Part shown: positions 1 to 9,797 of the stretch, in pieces | Position numbering within the stretch: the stretch's first letter is position 1 | How the letters are laid out: each line of letters opens with the position of its first letter | Assembly (NCBI GenBank): GCA_002869565.1 | Contig: PKUJ01000005.1 | Location: 29,542-93,541 of the forward strand | Reading direction: 5' to 3' | DNA: 64,000 nucleotides | Origin: Arcobacter sp. | GTDB taxonomy: Bacteria; Campylobacterota; Campylobacteria; Campylobacterales; Arcobacteraceae | Program-made: the position numbers and the translations under genes | The notes under the pieces: generated by a model | The model's input: the letters and a program-made list of their open reading frames with translations, nothing else | What the model was told of the DNA's origin: nothing | Databases searched by the model: none

Positions 1-663
1 AAGTGGTTGTCTCCACTGATGTGCAATGTTTTCTAAAATTTCACCCATGGCAGCCATCTTTGATTGTTGCATTAACATTTTTTCTTTCTCTTTTATGTTT
101 GTAATATCCAAGGCGGTTGCTATGATTGTTTTTTTACCATCTTTTATTCCGTATGATGTTGTATTAAAATGCCAAACAATCTTTTTTCCACTTTTAGTAG
201 TAATTGTATAATCTCCATTATCTATAATAGTTTGTTTATCATATAAAGTATCAACATTTTTTTTTACTTCTTCTGCATTTTCTCCATAGGCAAGGTTTGT
301 CCATTTTTCAATAGTATTAATTTCTTTATATTTGTATCCTGAAAGTTCTTCCAGAATTTTATTTATTTTAAGTATTTCTCCATCTTCATTTATAATCATT
401 ATTGGAGTAGCTAAAGAATTAAAAATTCTTTCTAAATCATTTTTTTCTTTTTTTGATTTATTCAAAGCAATTTTCATTAAAAAATATAATAAAAGTGAAG
501 TTATTGTAATGAAAAACCAGCCTTTTAAAGTTTGTAATGTATTTATTACTTCTTTGTCGAGTGAAAGGTTATATAGTATTTTATCTGAAAAAAGAATCCA
601 GATAAAACTAATTATAAAATATGTAAATGCAATAATAAAAGCAGGAGAAATATTTTTCATCAT
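1..663 (-). CDS. PAS-domain sensor histidine kinase, C-terminus cut off by the window edge
   Basis: The reading frame is open from an ATG at 661-663 to base 1, giving 221 codons with no stop, so the kinase continues beyond the window. Two hydrophobic segments near residues 5-25 and 48-65 bracket a short outer loop. A PAS domain follows at about 75-190, then the dimerisation box with His215 in N-I-A-H-Q-W-R-Q-P-L. This H-Q-W-R-Q-P-L box recurs in four other kinases of the window. A second ATG at 658-660 is an alternative start. The ATP-binding domain is not visible, and the signal sensed cannot be told from the sequence. Confidence 0.9.
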   Translation of the reverse strand, partial: MMKNISPAFIIAFTYFIISFIWILFSDKILYNLSLDKEVINTLQTLKGWFFITITSLLLYFLMKIALNKSKKEKNDLERIFNSLATPIMIINEDGEILKINKILEELSGYKYKEINTIEKWTNLAYGENAEEVKKNVDTLYDKQTIIDNGDYTITTKSGKKIVWHFNTTSYGIKDGKKTIIATALDITNIKEKEKMLMQQSKMAAMGEILENIAHQWRQPL

Positions 664-742
664 TAACGTTTGAAGCAAAATTATAACATATATTTTAAGA
701 TTATATTTTAAACTTTTTATTATTTAAGTATAAAATAAAACT

Positions 743-2095
743 TTATAAAAGTATAATTTTTGCTAACATTAAAAAACTAAAAAAACCTACTATATCAGTT
801 ACTGTTGTAAGTAAAACAGTACTTCCAATAGCTGGGTCAATATTTAATCTTTTTAATACAAGAGGAATTGATGCTCCAAAAAAACCAGCACTAAAGAGAT
901 TTATTAACATTGACATTGCAATTACGACTCCAAGCATTGGGGTTTTAAACCATATCCATGCAACAATTCACATAATAAAAGCAAAAATTAAACCATTAAA
1001 AATAGATATAAAAATTTCTTTTTTTATAGTGTCTTTACTATTATCAAAGTCAATATCCCCTAATGCCAGTTGCCTTACTGTTACTGCAAGAGTTTGAGTC
1101 CCTGCATTCCCACCCATGGAAGCAACAATTGGCATCAATATTGCTAATGCAACATATGATTCAATAGTTTCATCAAATAATCCAATTACAAGAGAAGCTA
1201 AAATCGCTGTTCCTAGATTTAGGAATAACCATAATGCCCTTTTTTTTGCAGTTGTAAATAGATTGTCATCATGCTCAAAATCATCATTTACCCCTGCTAA
1301 TTGGTACATTTGCTCTGTTGCATTTTCTTCAATTACATCTAAAATATCATCTGATGTAATTCTTCCCATTAGCATTTCTTGATATCCCACAACTGCAACT
1401 ACATTTAAATCATATTTTTCAAATTTTTTTGCTACTTCAGAAATGTCTTCTTTATCTTGTACAACAAAAGGTTTAAATTTATTTTCTTGATGTTCATCTA
1501 AAACTGTTTGATAAGTTTTTTTAAAATCTATGATAATTAAATCTTCTAGTAGAATTGATGCAATAAGTTTCTTGTCATCATTTACAATAAAAACTTGATG
1601 AATATTAACCAATTCATCTTCAGCTTTACCTTGAGTTAATCTATCAAGTGATTCTTTGATTGTTTCTGTTAAGTTTGCTGAGAAAAGCTCAGTTTGCATA
1701 TATGAACCAGCTTCATCTTCTTCATATCTTCTTAACCAGTTAATTTCTTGTTGATCTTCTTCTTCCAGACCATCAAAAACTTCTTTTGCTTTTTCTTCAT
1801 CGTATTCTTCAATTTCTTGAATAATATCTGTTGCATCATCTGATTCTAATTCATCAACTGCTTCTGTAAGTTTTTTGATAGATAGTTCTTCATAGACATC
1901 TTCCCTTAAATAATCAGGAAGTTCAAGTATAACTTCACCTAAAATGTCATCAGGTAAATTTTTTAATACTTTAAAAAAATCCTCAGTAGATTCTTTTTCA
2001 ATTTTTTTTAAAGAGTAAGCTATATCACTTGGATGAAGTTCATTTATTTTTTCTAAAAGTTCAGTAGGATCTTTTATAGCTTGCTCTATTGTCAT
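743..2095 (-). pseudogene. mgtE: MgtE-family Mg2+ transporter interrupted by an in-frame TGA
   Basis: The frame matches an MgtE magnesium channel: an N-terminal helical domain (about 1-130), paired CBS domains (about 135-260) and a C-terminal five-helix membrane domain. Codon 376 (968-970) is TGA. Reading continues in the same frame for another 74 residues that look like genuine MgtE (T-V-L-L-T-T-V-T-D-I-V-G-F-F near the end) to a TAA at 743-745. The full frame is 451 codons, the family's usual length. Without the downstream part the protein loses its last membrane helices. One base change from a Gly (GGA) or Trp (TGG) codon would explain the stop. A sequencing error or readthrough is also possible. 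The start overlaps the upstream peptidase stop as TAATG. Confidence 0.85.
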
Positions 2096-3288
2096 TAAAT
2101 TTTCCTTGGAGTTAATTTGCTTGTTGATACAAGTCTATCAAGTCTTGTGGCATTTTCCCTATTTTCATCATTAATAACTTCTTGAAACTTTTTAATTGTA
2201 ACTTTAGCATTTGCAATAAATGTTTTTTTTCTTTTTCCTTTTAATCCTATAACATCTGGTTTTTTAATAACCCTTAGAGGATTAACGGCTCTACCATTTT
2301 TGTAAAGTCCTAAATGTAAGTGAGGACCAGAACTAAGTCCCGTACTTCCTACATATCCAATATGTTGACCTCTTTTGATTCTAGTTCCTCGTCTTAGACC
2401 ACCTCTAAATTTATTTTGATGGGCATATAATGTTTTATATCCATTTGAATGTCTGATTATAATAGTATTACCATATCCACCTTTACGCCCAATGAATTCA
2501 ATTTTTCCATCGCCTGCAGCATAAATTTTTCTTCCTCGTGGTGCTGCAAAGTCTGTACCTAGGTGAGCTCTGTATCTTTTTAATACTGGGTGCCATCTTT
2601 TTTTTGTAAATTGGCTAGAAATTCTACTATATGTTAGTGGAACTTTAAAAAAATATGTTTTTGTAAAGCCTATTCCTTTTTCATCATAATATTTATCATC
2701 TTTTTCATTTTTGAATCTATAATATTTTTTTCCAGATATTTCAACCATAGCAGCTTTTATATCAGGTTGTCCAAAAGGTCGTCCTAAAAGTGATTTTTGA
2801 CTATATTCTATTGCTATAAAATCATTTTTTTGCATTCTTCTAAAGTTTGCAGAACCTTTAAATATATATTTTAAATGTGCTGCAAGTGCTGCACTTCCAG
2901 TTGCTTCTTGAAGTTGATTTGAAACTGATGATGTAATTGGCATTGCAATTGTTTCCGTATACTCTTGATACGAAATTGGTAGTGTTTCAAATTTATATGT
3001 ATTATCAACAGTTTTAAAAATATGAAGTTGAATCTCTTCTGAAACTGGTATTAGAACTTGATCTAATGTACCATCTTCGTTCTCTTTAAGATAGTAATAG
3101 TTATCTGCTGTAATCTCTGAACACAACTCTTTATCTTCTTTTTCTAATTCAAAATATAGTTTTTGAGGAATAGAATATTTTTCTAAAAAAGTTAAAAAGG
3201 TTTCACCTTTTGGCCAAGTAGTTTCTTTTATCTCTGTAGAGAAAAGAGTTGAAATAATTAGGGAAATTAATATTATGATTTTTTTCAC
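2095..3288 (-). CDS. csd3: M23 family peptidoglycan peptidase (Csd3/Pgp3-like)
   Basis: A 397-residue secreted protein with a Sec signal peptide in the first 18 or so residues. The C-terminal LytM/M23 zinc domain spans about 225-345, with metal ligands H242 and D246 (H-L-G-T-D) and the H-L-H pair at 323-325. The long N-terminal region and total length match Helicobacter Csd3 and Campylobacter Pgp3, which act as D,D-carboxypeptidase and endopeptidase on peptidoglycan and set helical cell shape. It is divergent from an L,D-carboxypeptidase (Csd6/Pgp2-like), supporting a wall-trimming role. It is translationally coupled to mgtE through a TAATG overlap. The exact specificity is inferred from family membership. 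Confidence 0.82.
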   Translation of the reverse strand: MKKIIILISLIISTLFSTEIKETTWPKGETFLTFLEKYSIPQKLYFELEKEDKELCSEITADNYYYLKENEDGTLDQVLIPVSEEIQLHIFKTVDNTYKFETLPISYQEYTETIAMPITSSVSNQLQEATGSAALAAHLKYIFKGSANFRRMQKNDFIAIEYSQKSLLGRPFGQPDIKAAMVEISGKKYYRFKNEKDDKYYDEKGIGFTKTYFFKVPLTYSRISSQFTKKRWHPVLKRYRAHLGTDFAAPRGRKIYAAGDGKIEFIGRKGGYGNTIIIRHSNGYKTLYAHQNKFRGGLRRGTRIKRGQHIGYVGSTGLSSGPHLHLGLYKNGRAVNPLRVIKKPDVIGLKGKRKKTFIANAKVTIKKFQEVINDENRENATRLDRLVSTSKLTPRKI

Positions 3289-3368
3289 GATTCTTCTTTA
3301 TTAAAGTATTAGAGCATTTATTATACAATTGCGCAACTAAAGGCAATATAAATTTCAGGGAGATTTGA

Positions 3369-4328
3369 GTGAAAAAAGTAGTACTATTTTTAACAATAAT
3401 TATTAATATTATGTTTGCAGATTTAGTAGACATATATAGAAGTCAAGGCTTAGATGCCGTAAAACTTCAAATAGAAAAAGAGATGACAAGTAAAGATTAT
3501 TGGGAAAAATACTTATCAGATAAAAATGTAGATTACGGATATTATGAATCAAAAAAATTTGTAATTTTAGCGCAAAAAGAAGCTAAAGAAATAGCGTTAT
3601 ACCAAGTAGATAAAAAAAATTACAATCTCGTCCTTAGAGATAGTGTAATTGTTGGAGAAAAAAATGGTGATAAGCAAGAAGAAGGAGATTTGAAAACTCC
3701 AATTGGGGCATATGATTTAACTGAAAAACTAACAAAACTTGATTCTTTTTATGGACCACTTGCCTTAGTAACTTCATATCCCAATACCTTTGATAAAACT
3801 CAAAATAAAAAAGGTCATGGGATTTGGATTCATGGTATGCCTATTGATGAAGTTAGAGAAGAATTTACAAAAGGTTGTATAGCTTTAGATAATCCTAGAT
3901 TAAAAGAGCTAGATGAGAATATTGAATACAATAAATCTATTCTTTTAATATCTGATGAAAATATCAAAAAAGCATCAAAAAAAGATATTAGTCTTATTTT
4001 AGCTTCTATTTTTAAATGGAGAGATGCCTGGAAAAAATCTGATATTGAGCAGTATTTAAAATTTTATTCAAAATCATTTAAAAGACATGATGGTATGTCT
4101 ATATCACAATTTATGGAATATAAAGAAAGAATCTTTTCTAAAAATGAAGAGAAAAAAATTATATTTTCTAATATTAATATTGCTCCATATCCAAACTCTT
4201 TAAACAAGCAAATGTACAAAGTAGTTATGGATGAAGATTATAAAACAAAATTTTATACATTTAATGGAAAAAAAGAATTATATATTGAATTAAAAAACAA
4301 CAAAATTGAAATCTTAGCCGAGGGTTAA
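3369..4328 (+). CDS. csd6: L,D-transpeptidase-fold peptidoglycan carboxypeptidase (Csd6/Pgp2-like)
   Basis: A 319-residue exported protein starting at GTG after a purine-rich site (GGGAGA). It has a signal peptide to about residue 17 and a YkuD catalytic domain near 75-200. The active-site pattern is visible as I-W-I-H-G with H155 and T-K-G-C-I-A-L with C170. The C-terminal ~110 residues resemble an NTF2-like pocket, the layout of Helicobacter Csd6 and Campylobacter Pgp2. Those enzymes are L,D-carboxypeptidases that trim tetrapeptides to tripeptides and control cell curvature. Length and domain order fit that subfamily rather than a classic cross-linking L,D-transpeptidase. Confidence 0.82.
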   Translation: MKKVVLFLTIIINIMFADLVDIYRSQGLDAVKLQIEKEMTSKDYWEKYLSDKNVDYGYYESKKFVILAQKEAKEIALYQVDKKNYNLVLRDSVIVGEKNGDKQEEGDLKTPIGAYDLTEKLTKLDSFYGPLALVTSYPNTFDKTQNKKGHGIWIHGMPIDEVREEFTKGCIALDNPRLKELDENIEYNKSILLISDENIKKASKKDISLILASIFKWRDAWKKSDIEQYLKFYSKSFKRHDGMSISQFMEYKERIFSKNEEKKIIFSNINIAPYPNSLNKQMYKVVMDEDYKTKFYTFNGKKELYIELKNNKIEILAEG

Positions 4329-4352
4329 AACTTTAGCTAAGAGCTTTTTGGA

Positions 4353-4358
4353 TATAAT
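4353..4358 (+). promoter_or_regulatory. purL -10 element
   Basis: TATAAT lies 35 bases before the purL ATG in the context GATATAATCGC. The purH promoter has the nearly identical CTATAATCGC, so the two purine genes share a promoter style. No clear -35 is visible, as is usual in Campylobacterota. Confidence 0.6.
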
Positions 4359-4393
4359 CGCCCTTATTAAAACAACCATATGTAAGGCGAACG

Positions 4394-6607
4394 ATGCAAA
4401 AAGAAGAGATGAATCTTGAAGAGATAGCACTTGCTCACTCTCTAACACTTGAAGAATTTGAAAATATCAAAGAAATTTTAGGAAGAGATCCAAACTATGT
4501 AGAGATTGGAATCTTCTCTGCTATGTGGTCTGAACACTGTTCATACAAATCAAGTAAAAAATATTTAAACGGTTTCCCAACTAAAGCTCCGTGGGTTATT
4601 CAAGGTCCAGGTGAAAATGCTGGTGTAATTGATATTGGTGATGGTTACGCAGCTGTATTTAAAATGGAATCACATAATCACCCATCATTTATTGAACCAT
4701 ATCAAGGTGCAGCTACAGGTGTTGGTGGAATTTTAAGAGATGTATTTACAATGGGTGCGAGACATATTGCAAATATGAACTCAATTAGATTTGCTGGTAT
4801 TGAAGGTGATAGCGAAATTGCTCAAAAACATAGATTTCTTTTAAGAGGTGTAGTTGCTGGTATCGGTGGATATGGTAACTGTATGGGAGTTCCTACTATT
4901 GGTGGAGAAACTACTTTTGAAGAGTGTTATGCTGGAAATAATCTTGTAAATGCATTTACATTAGGACTTGCAAAATCAGATGAAATTTTCTTAGGACTTG
5001 CTGAAGGTGTTGGTAATCCAGTTATGTATGTTGGGTCTAAAACAGGTCGAGATGGTTTAGGTGGGGCTGTTATGAGTTCTGCTTCATTTACAGAAGATTC
5101 AGAATCAAAAAGACCAACAGTTCAAGTTGGTGATCCATTTACAGAAAAACTACTTTTAGAGGCTTGTTTAGAGTTATTTAAAGAGGACTTAATTATTGGT
5201 ATTCAAGATATTGGTGCTGCAGGTCTTACTTCATCATCTTTTGAAATGGCAGGACGCTCTGAGTCTGGTATGATTATGCATTTAGATAAAGTTCCAGCTA
5301 GAGAAGAGGGGATGACTCCTTACGATTTCATGCTTTCTGAATCTCAAGAAAGAATGCTTATTTGTGCTAAAAAAGGTTCTGAACAAAAAATTATTGATAT
5401 TTTTGAAAAATGGGAACTAGATGTTGCTGTAATTGGGGAAGTTACCAATACTGGAAATATGGAACTGTTTTGGCATGGCGAAAAATGTGCAGAAGTTCCC
5501 GTTCAACCAGTTTCAGAACAAGCTCCAATTTTAGATAGACCAGTTGCTAAACATGCATATTTAAATGGTATTGAAGAGATTGATATGAGTAAAGAGTTCT
5601 CAAATCAAATTGCATTTGATAAACTATTTGGTGATATGGAAGTTGTTGATAAATCTTGGGTTTATAACCAATATGATTCAATGGTTCAAACAAATACAAT
5701 CAAAGGTCCAGGTTCTTTAGATGGTTCTTCAATTAGAATTAAAGAGACTGGAAAAGCTTTAGCTATGAGTGCTGATTGTAACACAAGATTATGTTATATT
5801 AATCCAGAATTAGGTGCAGCAGCAGCTGTTATGGAATCAGGAAGAAATGTAGCTATGACAGGTGCAGTTCCTAAAGCAATCACCGATTGTCTTAACTTTG
5901 GAAATCCTCAAAACCCAGAAGTGATGTGGCAATTTGCTCAATCATGTGAAGGTATCAAATCAGCTTGTAAAGAGTTAAATACTCCAGTTATTGGTGGAAA
6001 TGTATCATTATACAATGAAACAAATGGTGTGGGTGTTTTCCCAACTCCTTCAATTGCAATGGTTGGTGTAAATGAAGATGCTAACAAAGTATTACCATCA
6101 GCTTTACAAGAAGATGGAAACTTTTTATATATCTTAGGAGATACTAAATCAGAATTTGGCGGATCTTTATATATGAAACTAATGTTTGATAAAGTTGCAG
6201 GAGTTCATCCTGAAGTTGATTTTAAAAAAGAGTTAAACCTTTGGAATACAGTTGTTGAAGCAAATCAAGAAGGTTTATTAAAAGCTGCAAAAGATGTTAA
6301 TGTTGGTGGTATTGCAGTTGCATTAGCAAAAATGGCTGTAGTTGGAAATAGAGGTGTTGAAGCTGCAATCTCATTAGAAGAAGATAGAGATGTTTTCTCT
6401 GAAACTTTAAGTAGAGCTATAGTAGAAGTAAGTCCTGAAAATTCAGAAAAACTTGAAAAACTTTGTGAGAAAAAAGGAATGGTTTATTCTAAATTAGGAT
6501 TAGTTGGTGGAGGAAAAATTTCTATCAATGATATTTATAAAGATTTAGATTCAGCTAGAGATACTTATTTTAATAAATTTAAAAGAGTTATTGAGCAAGA
6601 CTTATAA
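4394..6607 (+). CDS. purL: Phosphoribosylformylglycinamidine synthase subunit PurL
   Basis: This 737-residue protein is the small form of FGAM synthase, the fourth step of purine synthesis, converting FGAR to FGAM with ATP and ammonia. The N-terminal motif [12 protein letters not shown] is diagnostic. Paired AIRS-type domains carry K-M-E-S-H-N-H-P-S near 90 and the glycine-rich [10 protein letters not shown] motif near 535. Small PurL needs separate PurS and PurQ subunits, which are not in this window. The ATG at 4394 follows TAAGG and is preceded by a TATAAT box. It is transcribed alone and ends at a bidirectional hairpin before nosL. Confidence 0.97.
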   Translation: MQKEEMNLEEIALAHSLTLEEFENIKEILGRDPNYVEIGIFSAMWSEHCSYKSSKKYLNGFPTKAPWVIQGPGENAGVIDIGDGYAAVFKMESHNHPSFIEPYQGAATGVGGILRDVFTMGARHIANMNSIRFAGIEGDSEIAQKHRFLLRGVVAGIGGYGNCMGVPTIGGETTFEECYAGNNLVNAFTLGLAKSDEIFLGLAEGVGNPVMYVGSKTGRDGLGGAVMSSASFTEDSESKRPTVQVGDPFTEKLLLEACLELFKEDLIIGIQDIGAAGLTSSSFEMAGRSESGMIMHLDKVPAREEGMTPYDFMLSESQERMLICAKKGSEQKIIDIFEKWELDVAVIGEVTNTGNMELFWHGEKCAEVPVQPVSEQAPILDRPVAKHAYLNGIEEIDMSKEFSNQIAFDKLFGDMEVVDKSWVYNQYDSMVQTNTIKGPGSLDGSSIRIKETGKALAMSADCNTRLCYINPELGAAAAVMESGRNVAMTGAVPKAITDCLNFGNPQNPEVMWQFAQSCEGIKSACKELNTPVIGGNVSLYNETNGVGVFPTPSIAMVGVNEDANKVLPSALQEDGNFLYILGDTKSEFGGSLYMKLMFDKVAGVHPEVDFKKELNLWNTVVEANQEGLLKAAKDVNVGGIAVALAKMAVVGNRGVEAAISLEEDRDVFSETLSRAIVEVSPENSEKLEKLCEKKGMVYSKLGLVGGGKISINDIYKDLDSARDTYFNKFKRVIEQDL

Positions 6608-6609
6608 TA

Positions 6610-6637
6610 AATAAAAGAGGCTAAAACCTCTTTTATT
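6610..6637. terminator. Bidirectional terminator between purL and the nos operon
   Basis: An 11-base inverted repeat, AATAAAAGAGG and CCTCTTTTATT, is separated by six bases. It has A-rich and T-rich flanks on the two sides, so it can end both converging transcripts. Confidence 0.8.
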
Positions 6638-6645
6638 AGTATTTT

Positions 6646-7095
6646 TTATCTTCCCATTTTTACTGCACGTTTTGACATCTCTTCAAAGTCTATAATTTCT
6701 AAACCTTTAAGAATTGATTCTTTTTTTTCGTGTGCTCCAAAACCATAAGCCATTGGCGTAACATTCATTGTGTCATAATATGCAGTTCTACCATCAATCC
6801 ATTTTGAAGTTTTTATATCAGTAACCCATATTTTAGCTTCATCTTTCCATTCAATTGATTCCTCTTTAAACCAAAGAGCTAAACAACCAATATCATCAAA
6901 TTTATAAACTTTTCCATTTCTTTTGTTTATTACTTGTGCCGCATGATTCCTTTCACTTAGAACCATTTTACACCTATCACACATATCTCTGTCCCAATGA
7001 ATTACTTCATGTTCATGAGATACTTTTTTTTCGCATGCACTTAATAAAATTATTATTATTAGTGGAATTAGAAATTTAACAATATTTATTTTCAT
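6646..7095 (-). CDS. nosL: NosL copper-binding lipoprotein, nos accessory protein
   Basis: A 149-residue predicted outer-face lipoprotein with signal lipobox L-S-A-C, Cys21 being the lipidation site. The metal motif is M-C-D-R-C-K-M rather than the more common M-x-C-G-M. The NosL core follows, with F-D-D-I-G-C-L-A-L-W-F and a C-terminal Y-G-F-G-A-H segment. In characterised systems NosL binds Cu(I) and supplies the NosZ copper centres. It is the last gene of the minus-strand nos operon, nine bases after nosF. The expected nosY between nosF and nosL is absent here and found at 18.4-19.2 kb. Five genes in this window encode NosL-type proteins. Confidence 0.9.
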   Translation of the reverse strand: MKINIVKFLIPLIIIILLSACEKKVSHEHEVIHWDRDMCDRCKMVLSERNHAAQVINKRNGKVYKFDDIGCLALWFKEESIEWKDEAKIWVTDIKTSKWIDGRTAYYDTMNVTPMAYGFGAHEKKESILKGLEIIDFEEMSKRAVKMGR

Positions 7096-7103
7096 TTATA
7101 CTC

Positions 7104-7742
7104 CTATACTCTATCATCTGATTGAATTTTCCCCAAATCCATGTAGATTTGCCTATTTACAATATCTTTTACTTCATCTAATCTATGAGTGACAAAAAGA
7201 GAAATTTTTTCTTTCTCATTATCTTTTAATAGTCTATAGAAATCATCTCTTGCTTTTGGATCAAGATTTGCAGTTGGCTCATCATATATTATAATTTCAC
7301 TTTTCTTTGCTAAACTAATTGCAATAAGCATTTTTTGTTTCATTCCACCAGATAGTTTAAAAAATGATTTATTTAGATTATTTTTAATATCTAATTTCAT
7401 TTCATTTGCATAATGCATAATTAATTCTTTGTCTACATTTGAACTTGTTTGAATATATTTCATTAGTTCATCAAGATTAAGTTTTATAGGAGGTGGTAAT
7501 TGTGGTACAAAAGAAATTGCATTTAAAACTTCTGTTCTTTTTTTTATTGGATTTAAACCATTTATTAAAACTCCACCTGCATTTGGATGATAATAACCCA
7601 TAATAGATCTAATAAGTGTTGTTTTTCCTGCCCCATTTGGTCCCATTAAAGCTACATAATCATTTTTATTAAAGTCTACACTTATCTTATCTAATGAAAT
7701 ATGTGAGCCAAATTTTTTTGTTAAGTTTGAAACTTGTATCAT
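7104..7742 (-). CDS. nosF: NosF, ATPase subunit of the nos ABC transporter
   Basis: A 212-residue ABC ATPase with Walker A G-P-N-G-A-G-K-T-T, signature L-S-G-G-M-K-Q-K and Walker B with D-E-P-T-A-N-L-D. NosF pairs with the NosY permease and the periplasmic NosD in maturation of the N2O reductase copper centres. It starts one base after the nosH stop and is followed by nosL, so it sits inside the nos operon. The partner permease is encoded about 11 kb away rather than next door, which is unusual. The length is short for NosF (often about 300 residues) but all nucleotide-binding motifs are intact. Confidence 0.92.
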   Translation of the reverse strand: MIQVSNLTKKFGSHISLDKISVDFNKNDYVALMGPNGAGKTTLIRSIMGYYHPNAGGVLINGLNPIKKRTEVLNAISFVPQLPPPIKLNLDELMKYIQTSSNVDKELIMHYANEMKLDIKNNLNKSFFKLSGGMKQKMLIAISLAKKSEIIIYDEPTANLDPKARDDFYRLLKDNEKEKISLFVTHRLDEVKDIVNRQIYMDLGKIQSDDRV

Positions 7743-7743
7743 T

Positions 7744-8649
7744 TTATATTAAACCTTTTAATCTAAAATCAAATTTTAATGCATCTGAATGACATACGTC
7801 AATACATCTTCCACATAAAGTACAATCTGCACCTGTCACATATTGAGTTTTGATTCCTTTTTCTTTTCTTTGTTCATCATATTTTGATTTAGTCAATTCT
7901 AAAACTTGGCTTTCAAAACATACGTCATGACAAACCATACAATGGTCACAATTATCATTCCATTCTATTCTAAGACCACTTGCTTTTCCAAGATAACCAT
8001 AAGTTGTTCCAATTGGACAAAGGTAAGTACACCATGCACGTCTTGAATATAAGACCTCAATTAAAAAAATAACTAGTACCCAAATTAAAGCTAAACTCCA
8101 TCCATATGCAATAAATCTACTTAGAATTCCTACAACATTGAATGTTTCAAAAACTAAATAACCACTTGTAAATGCTAAAACCATAAATATTGCCCAAAAA
8201 ATATGTCTTATTCTATGATCAAACCTTCTTTCTTTTATGATTTTTTTTGTTACTAAGTAGTTATGAATCTTTTCCCCAATTTCACTTATTAGACCATATG
8301 GGCAGACCCATGAACAATAAGTCCTTCCTCCAATAAGTAAATAGAAAATTACAATTGTTGCTGTACCTATTATTATATTGATTGGCATATGATAGGTTGC
8401 AAGATACATTTGTATTGTAGTAAAAGGGTCAATTAAATGAAATCCTAAAAACCTTGAACCATTTAGTGTACCTTCTAATGTTTGAATATCAATTGCAAAA
8501 GATAAAAAGAAAAGTAAGTGAATTGATATTACTACAATCCACCTTTTCATTCTGTATGAAAAATATGATTTGCCTTCTTTTGTTTTATCGAAAAAAGTCG
8601 AAAAGAATGTTGTGTTTTTTATTGTTTCTCTATTGTTCCATTTATCCAT
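7744..8649 (-). CDS. nosH: NosH, NapH-like membrane iron-sulfur quinol dehydrogenase component
   Basis: A 301-residue polytopic protein with about four membrane helices (near 35-55, 85-110, 150-170 and 180-200). Two cytoplasmic C-x3-C-P motifs (C-S-W-V-C-P, C-T-Y-L-C-P) are typical of NapH-type proteins. Two 4Fe-4S sites follow near the C-terminus (C-D-H-C-M-V-C-H-D-V-C and C-T-L-C-G-R-C-I-D-V-C). NosH with NosG is proposed to pass electrons from menaquinol to the periplasmic cytochromes NosC1/C2 and on to NosZ. The assignment rests on this architecture and on the conserved gene order G-C1-C2-H-F. Confidence 0.9.
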   Translation of the reverse strand: MDKWNNRETIKNTTFFSTFFDKTKEGKSYFSYRMKRWIVVISIHLLFFLSFAIDIQTLEGTLNGSRFLGFHLIDPFTTIQMYLATYHMPINIIIGTATIVIFYLLIGGRTYCSWVCPYGLISEIGEKIHNYLVTKKIIKERRFDHRIRHIFWAIFMVLAFTSGYLVFETFNVVGILSRFIAYGWSLALIWVLVIFLIEVLYSRRAWCTYLCPIGTTYGYLGKASGLRIEWNDNCDHCMVCHDVCFESQVLELTKSKYDEQRKEKGIKTQYVTGADCTLCGRCIDVCHSDALKFDFRLKGLI

Positions 8650-8679
8650 AGTTTCTTCCTAATTGCTAAATACTAATAG

Positions 8680-9204
8680 CTATTTTGTTAAAGCTTCTTT
8701 TTTAGCTTTAAATTGTGCAATTTCATTAGCGAAATTTTTTAACTCTTCATCTGAAAGATTAATTAAAAGGCCTTTCATTATAAGGTTCTCTTTTCTTCCA
8801 GCTTTAAAATCAGCTAAATCTTTGTATAGTTTTTCTTTTTCTTGTCCCATTAACCTTGGACCCATAAGTTTTTTACCATTTTGCATTCCTGAACCATCAA
8901 CTCCGTGACATGAAGCACATTTTCTTCTATATGCATTACTTACTTCAAATGAAGAAGTATTTCCCGCTTTTTCTCTTAATGCTTTAATTTTGTCTTCTTC
9001 AATATTATCATTTGTTGGAACTTGGTTTTTAACTTTAATTTGATCACTAGATACTTTTATATTTTCAATAATATTTCCAGCTTCTCCACCTTGAAATGCA
9101 GTACCATTATAAAAAGTAAAAAGCATTAATCCAAAAATAAATATTGTTGAGATTATTGCAATTATTTTTTTGCCTGTAAATAGGATTCCGGTAGGCTCCA
9201 TCAT
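8680..9204 (-). CDS. nosC2: NosC2, membrane-anchored monohaem cytochrome c
   Basis: A 174-residue protein with one N-terminal membrane helix (about 11-30) and a single haem c site C-A-S-C-H at about residue 98. Met-containing loops (M-Q-N-G, M-G-P-R-L) could supply the axial ligand. The start overlaps the nosC1 stop as ATGATG. Together with NosC1 it is expected to carry electrons from NosG/NosH to NosZ in the periplasm. C1/C2 numbering follows position in the Wolinella-type operon. Confidence 0.88.
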   Translation of the reverse strand: MMEPTGILFTGKKIIAIISTIFIFGLMLFTFYNGTAFQGGEAGNIIENIKVSSDQIKVKNQVPTNDNIEEDKIKALREKAGNTSSFEVSNAYRRKCASCHGVDGSGMQNGKKLMGPRLMGQEKEKLYKDLADFKAGRKENLIMKGLLINLSDEELKNFANEIAQFKAKKEALTK

Positions 9205-9797
9205 TTTGCTTCCCTAATTTGTTTATTAAATTCGAAAATTTCATTTGCAATTTTTTTAATTTCACTTTCTTCCATTTGATTTACTAATCCTGTCATTAAA
9301 ACATTTGCATCTTTGTTTTTCTTAAATTTCATAATACTATTAAAAATAAACTCAGCATCTTTATTAAGCAATGAAGGTCCAATTATTCCATTTGCATAAT
9401 CATTGTGACATGCTGAACATTTAACAATAAACTCTTTACTTAATTGTTTTACTAATAAAGAAACTTTCACTTTTTCATATGGACTTCTCACATGTAAATT
9501 TGCATCCATTCTTGTTCTTGGTACAGTTCTTACTGATGCATCTTTATTTGCAGGTTGTGAGTTTGGATCATATTCACTTTTTACACCATTGTAGTTAAAA
9601 TAATAAGTTTCATTTTTATTTTTTAGATTTTCTTTTTCAACAACTTTTACTTCTTTTATATTATTATTTTTTACAACTTCAATTTTTAAAGCTTCTTGTT
9701 TAGTTTCTTTTTTAACTACTGTTTTTTCTTCTTCTTTATCTGAACAAGCTGTAAATAAAAGAACAATAGCAGCACTTAATAATATTTTTTTAATCAT
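9201..9797 (-). CDS. nosC1: NosC1, monohaem cytochrome c lipoprotein
   Basis: A 198-residue protein with signal lipobox L-F-T-A-C, Cys18 being the predicted lipidation site. A long charged linker rich in Lys and Glu (about 20-75) precedes a C-terminal haem domain with C-S-A-C-H near residue 127. It resembles NosC2 in the C-terminal part, with a shared helical ending after the conserved Met, suggesting an old duplication. It overlaps nosG upstream (stop of G and start of C1 share four bases) and nosC2 downstream. It ends in TGA, showing that TGA does serve as a stop in this genome. Confidence 0.88.
   Translation of the reverse strand: MIKKILLSAAIVLLFTACSDKEEEKTVVKKETKQEALKIEVVKNNNIKEVKVVEKENLKNKNETYYFNYNGVKSEYDPNSQPANKDASVRTVPRTRMDANLHVRSPYEKVKVSLLVKQLSKEFIVKCSACHNDYANGIIGPSLLNKDAEFIFNSIMKFKKNKDANVLMTGLVNQMEESEIKKIANEIFEFNKQIREAK

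Noticed and set aside
743..2095. TGA reassigned to an amino acid genome-wide
   Set aside because: TGA ends nosC1, the 29.3-kb permease and the 52.9-kb binding protein at tight ATGA-type junctions, so it functions as a stop here.
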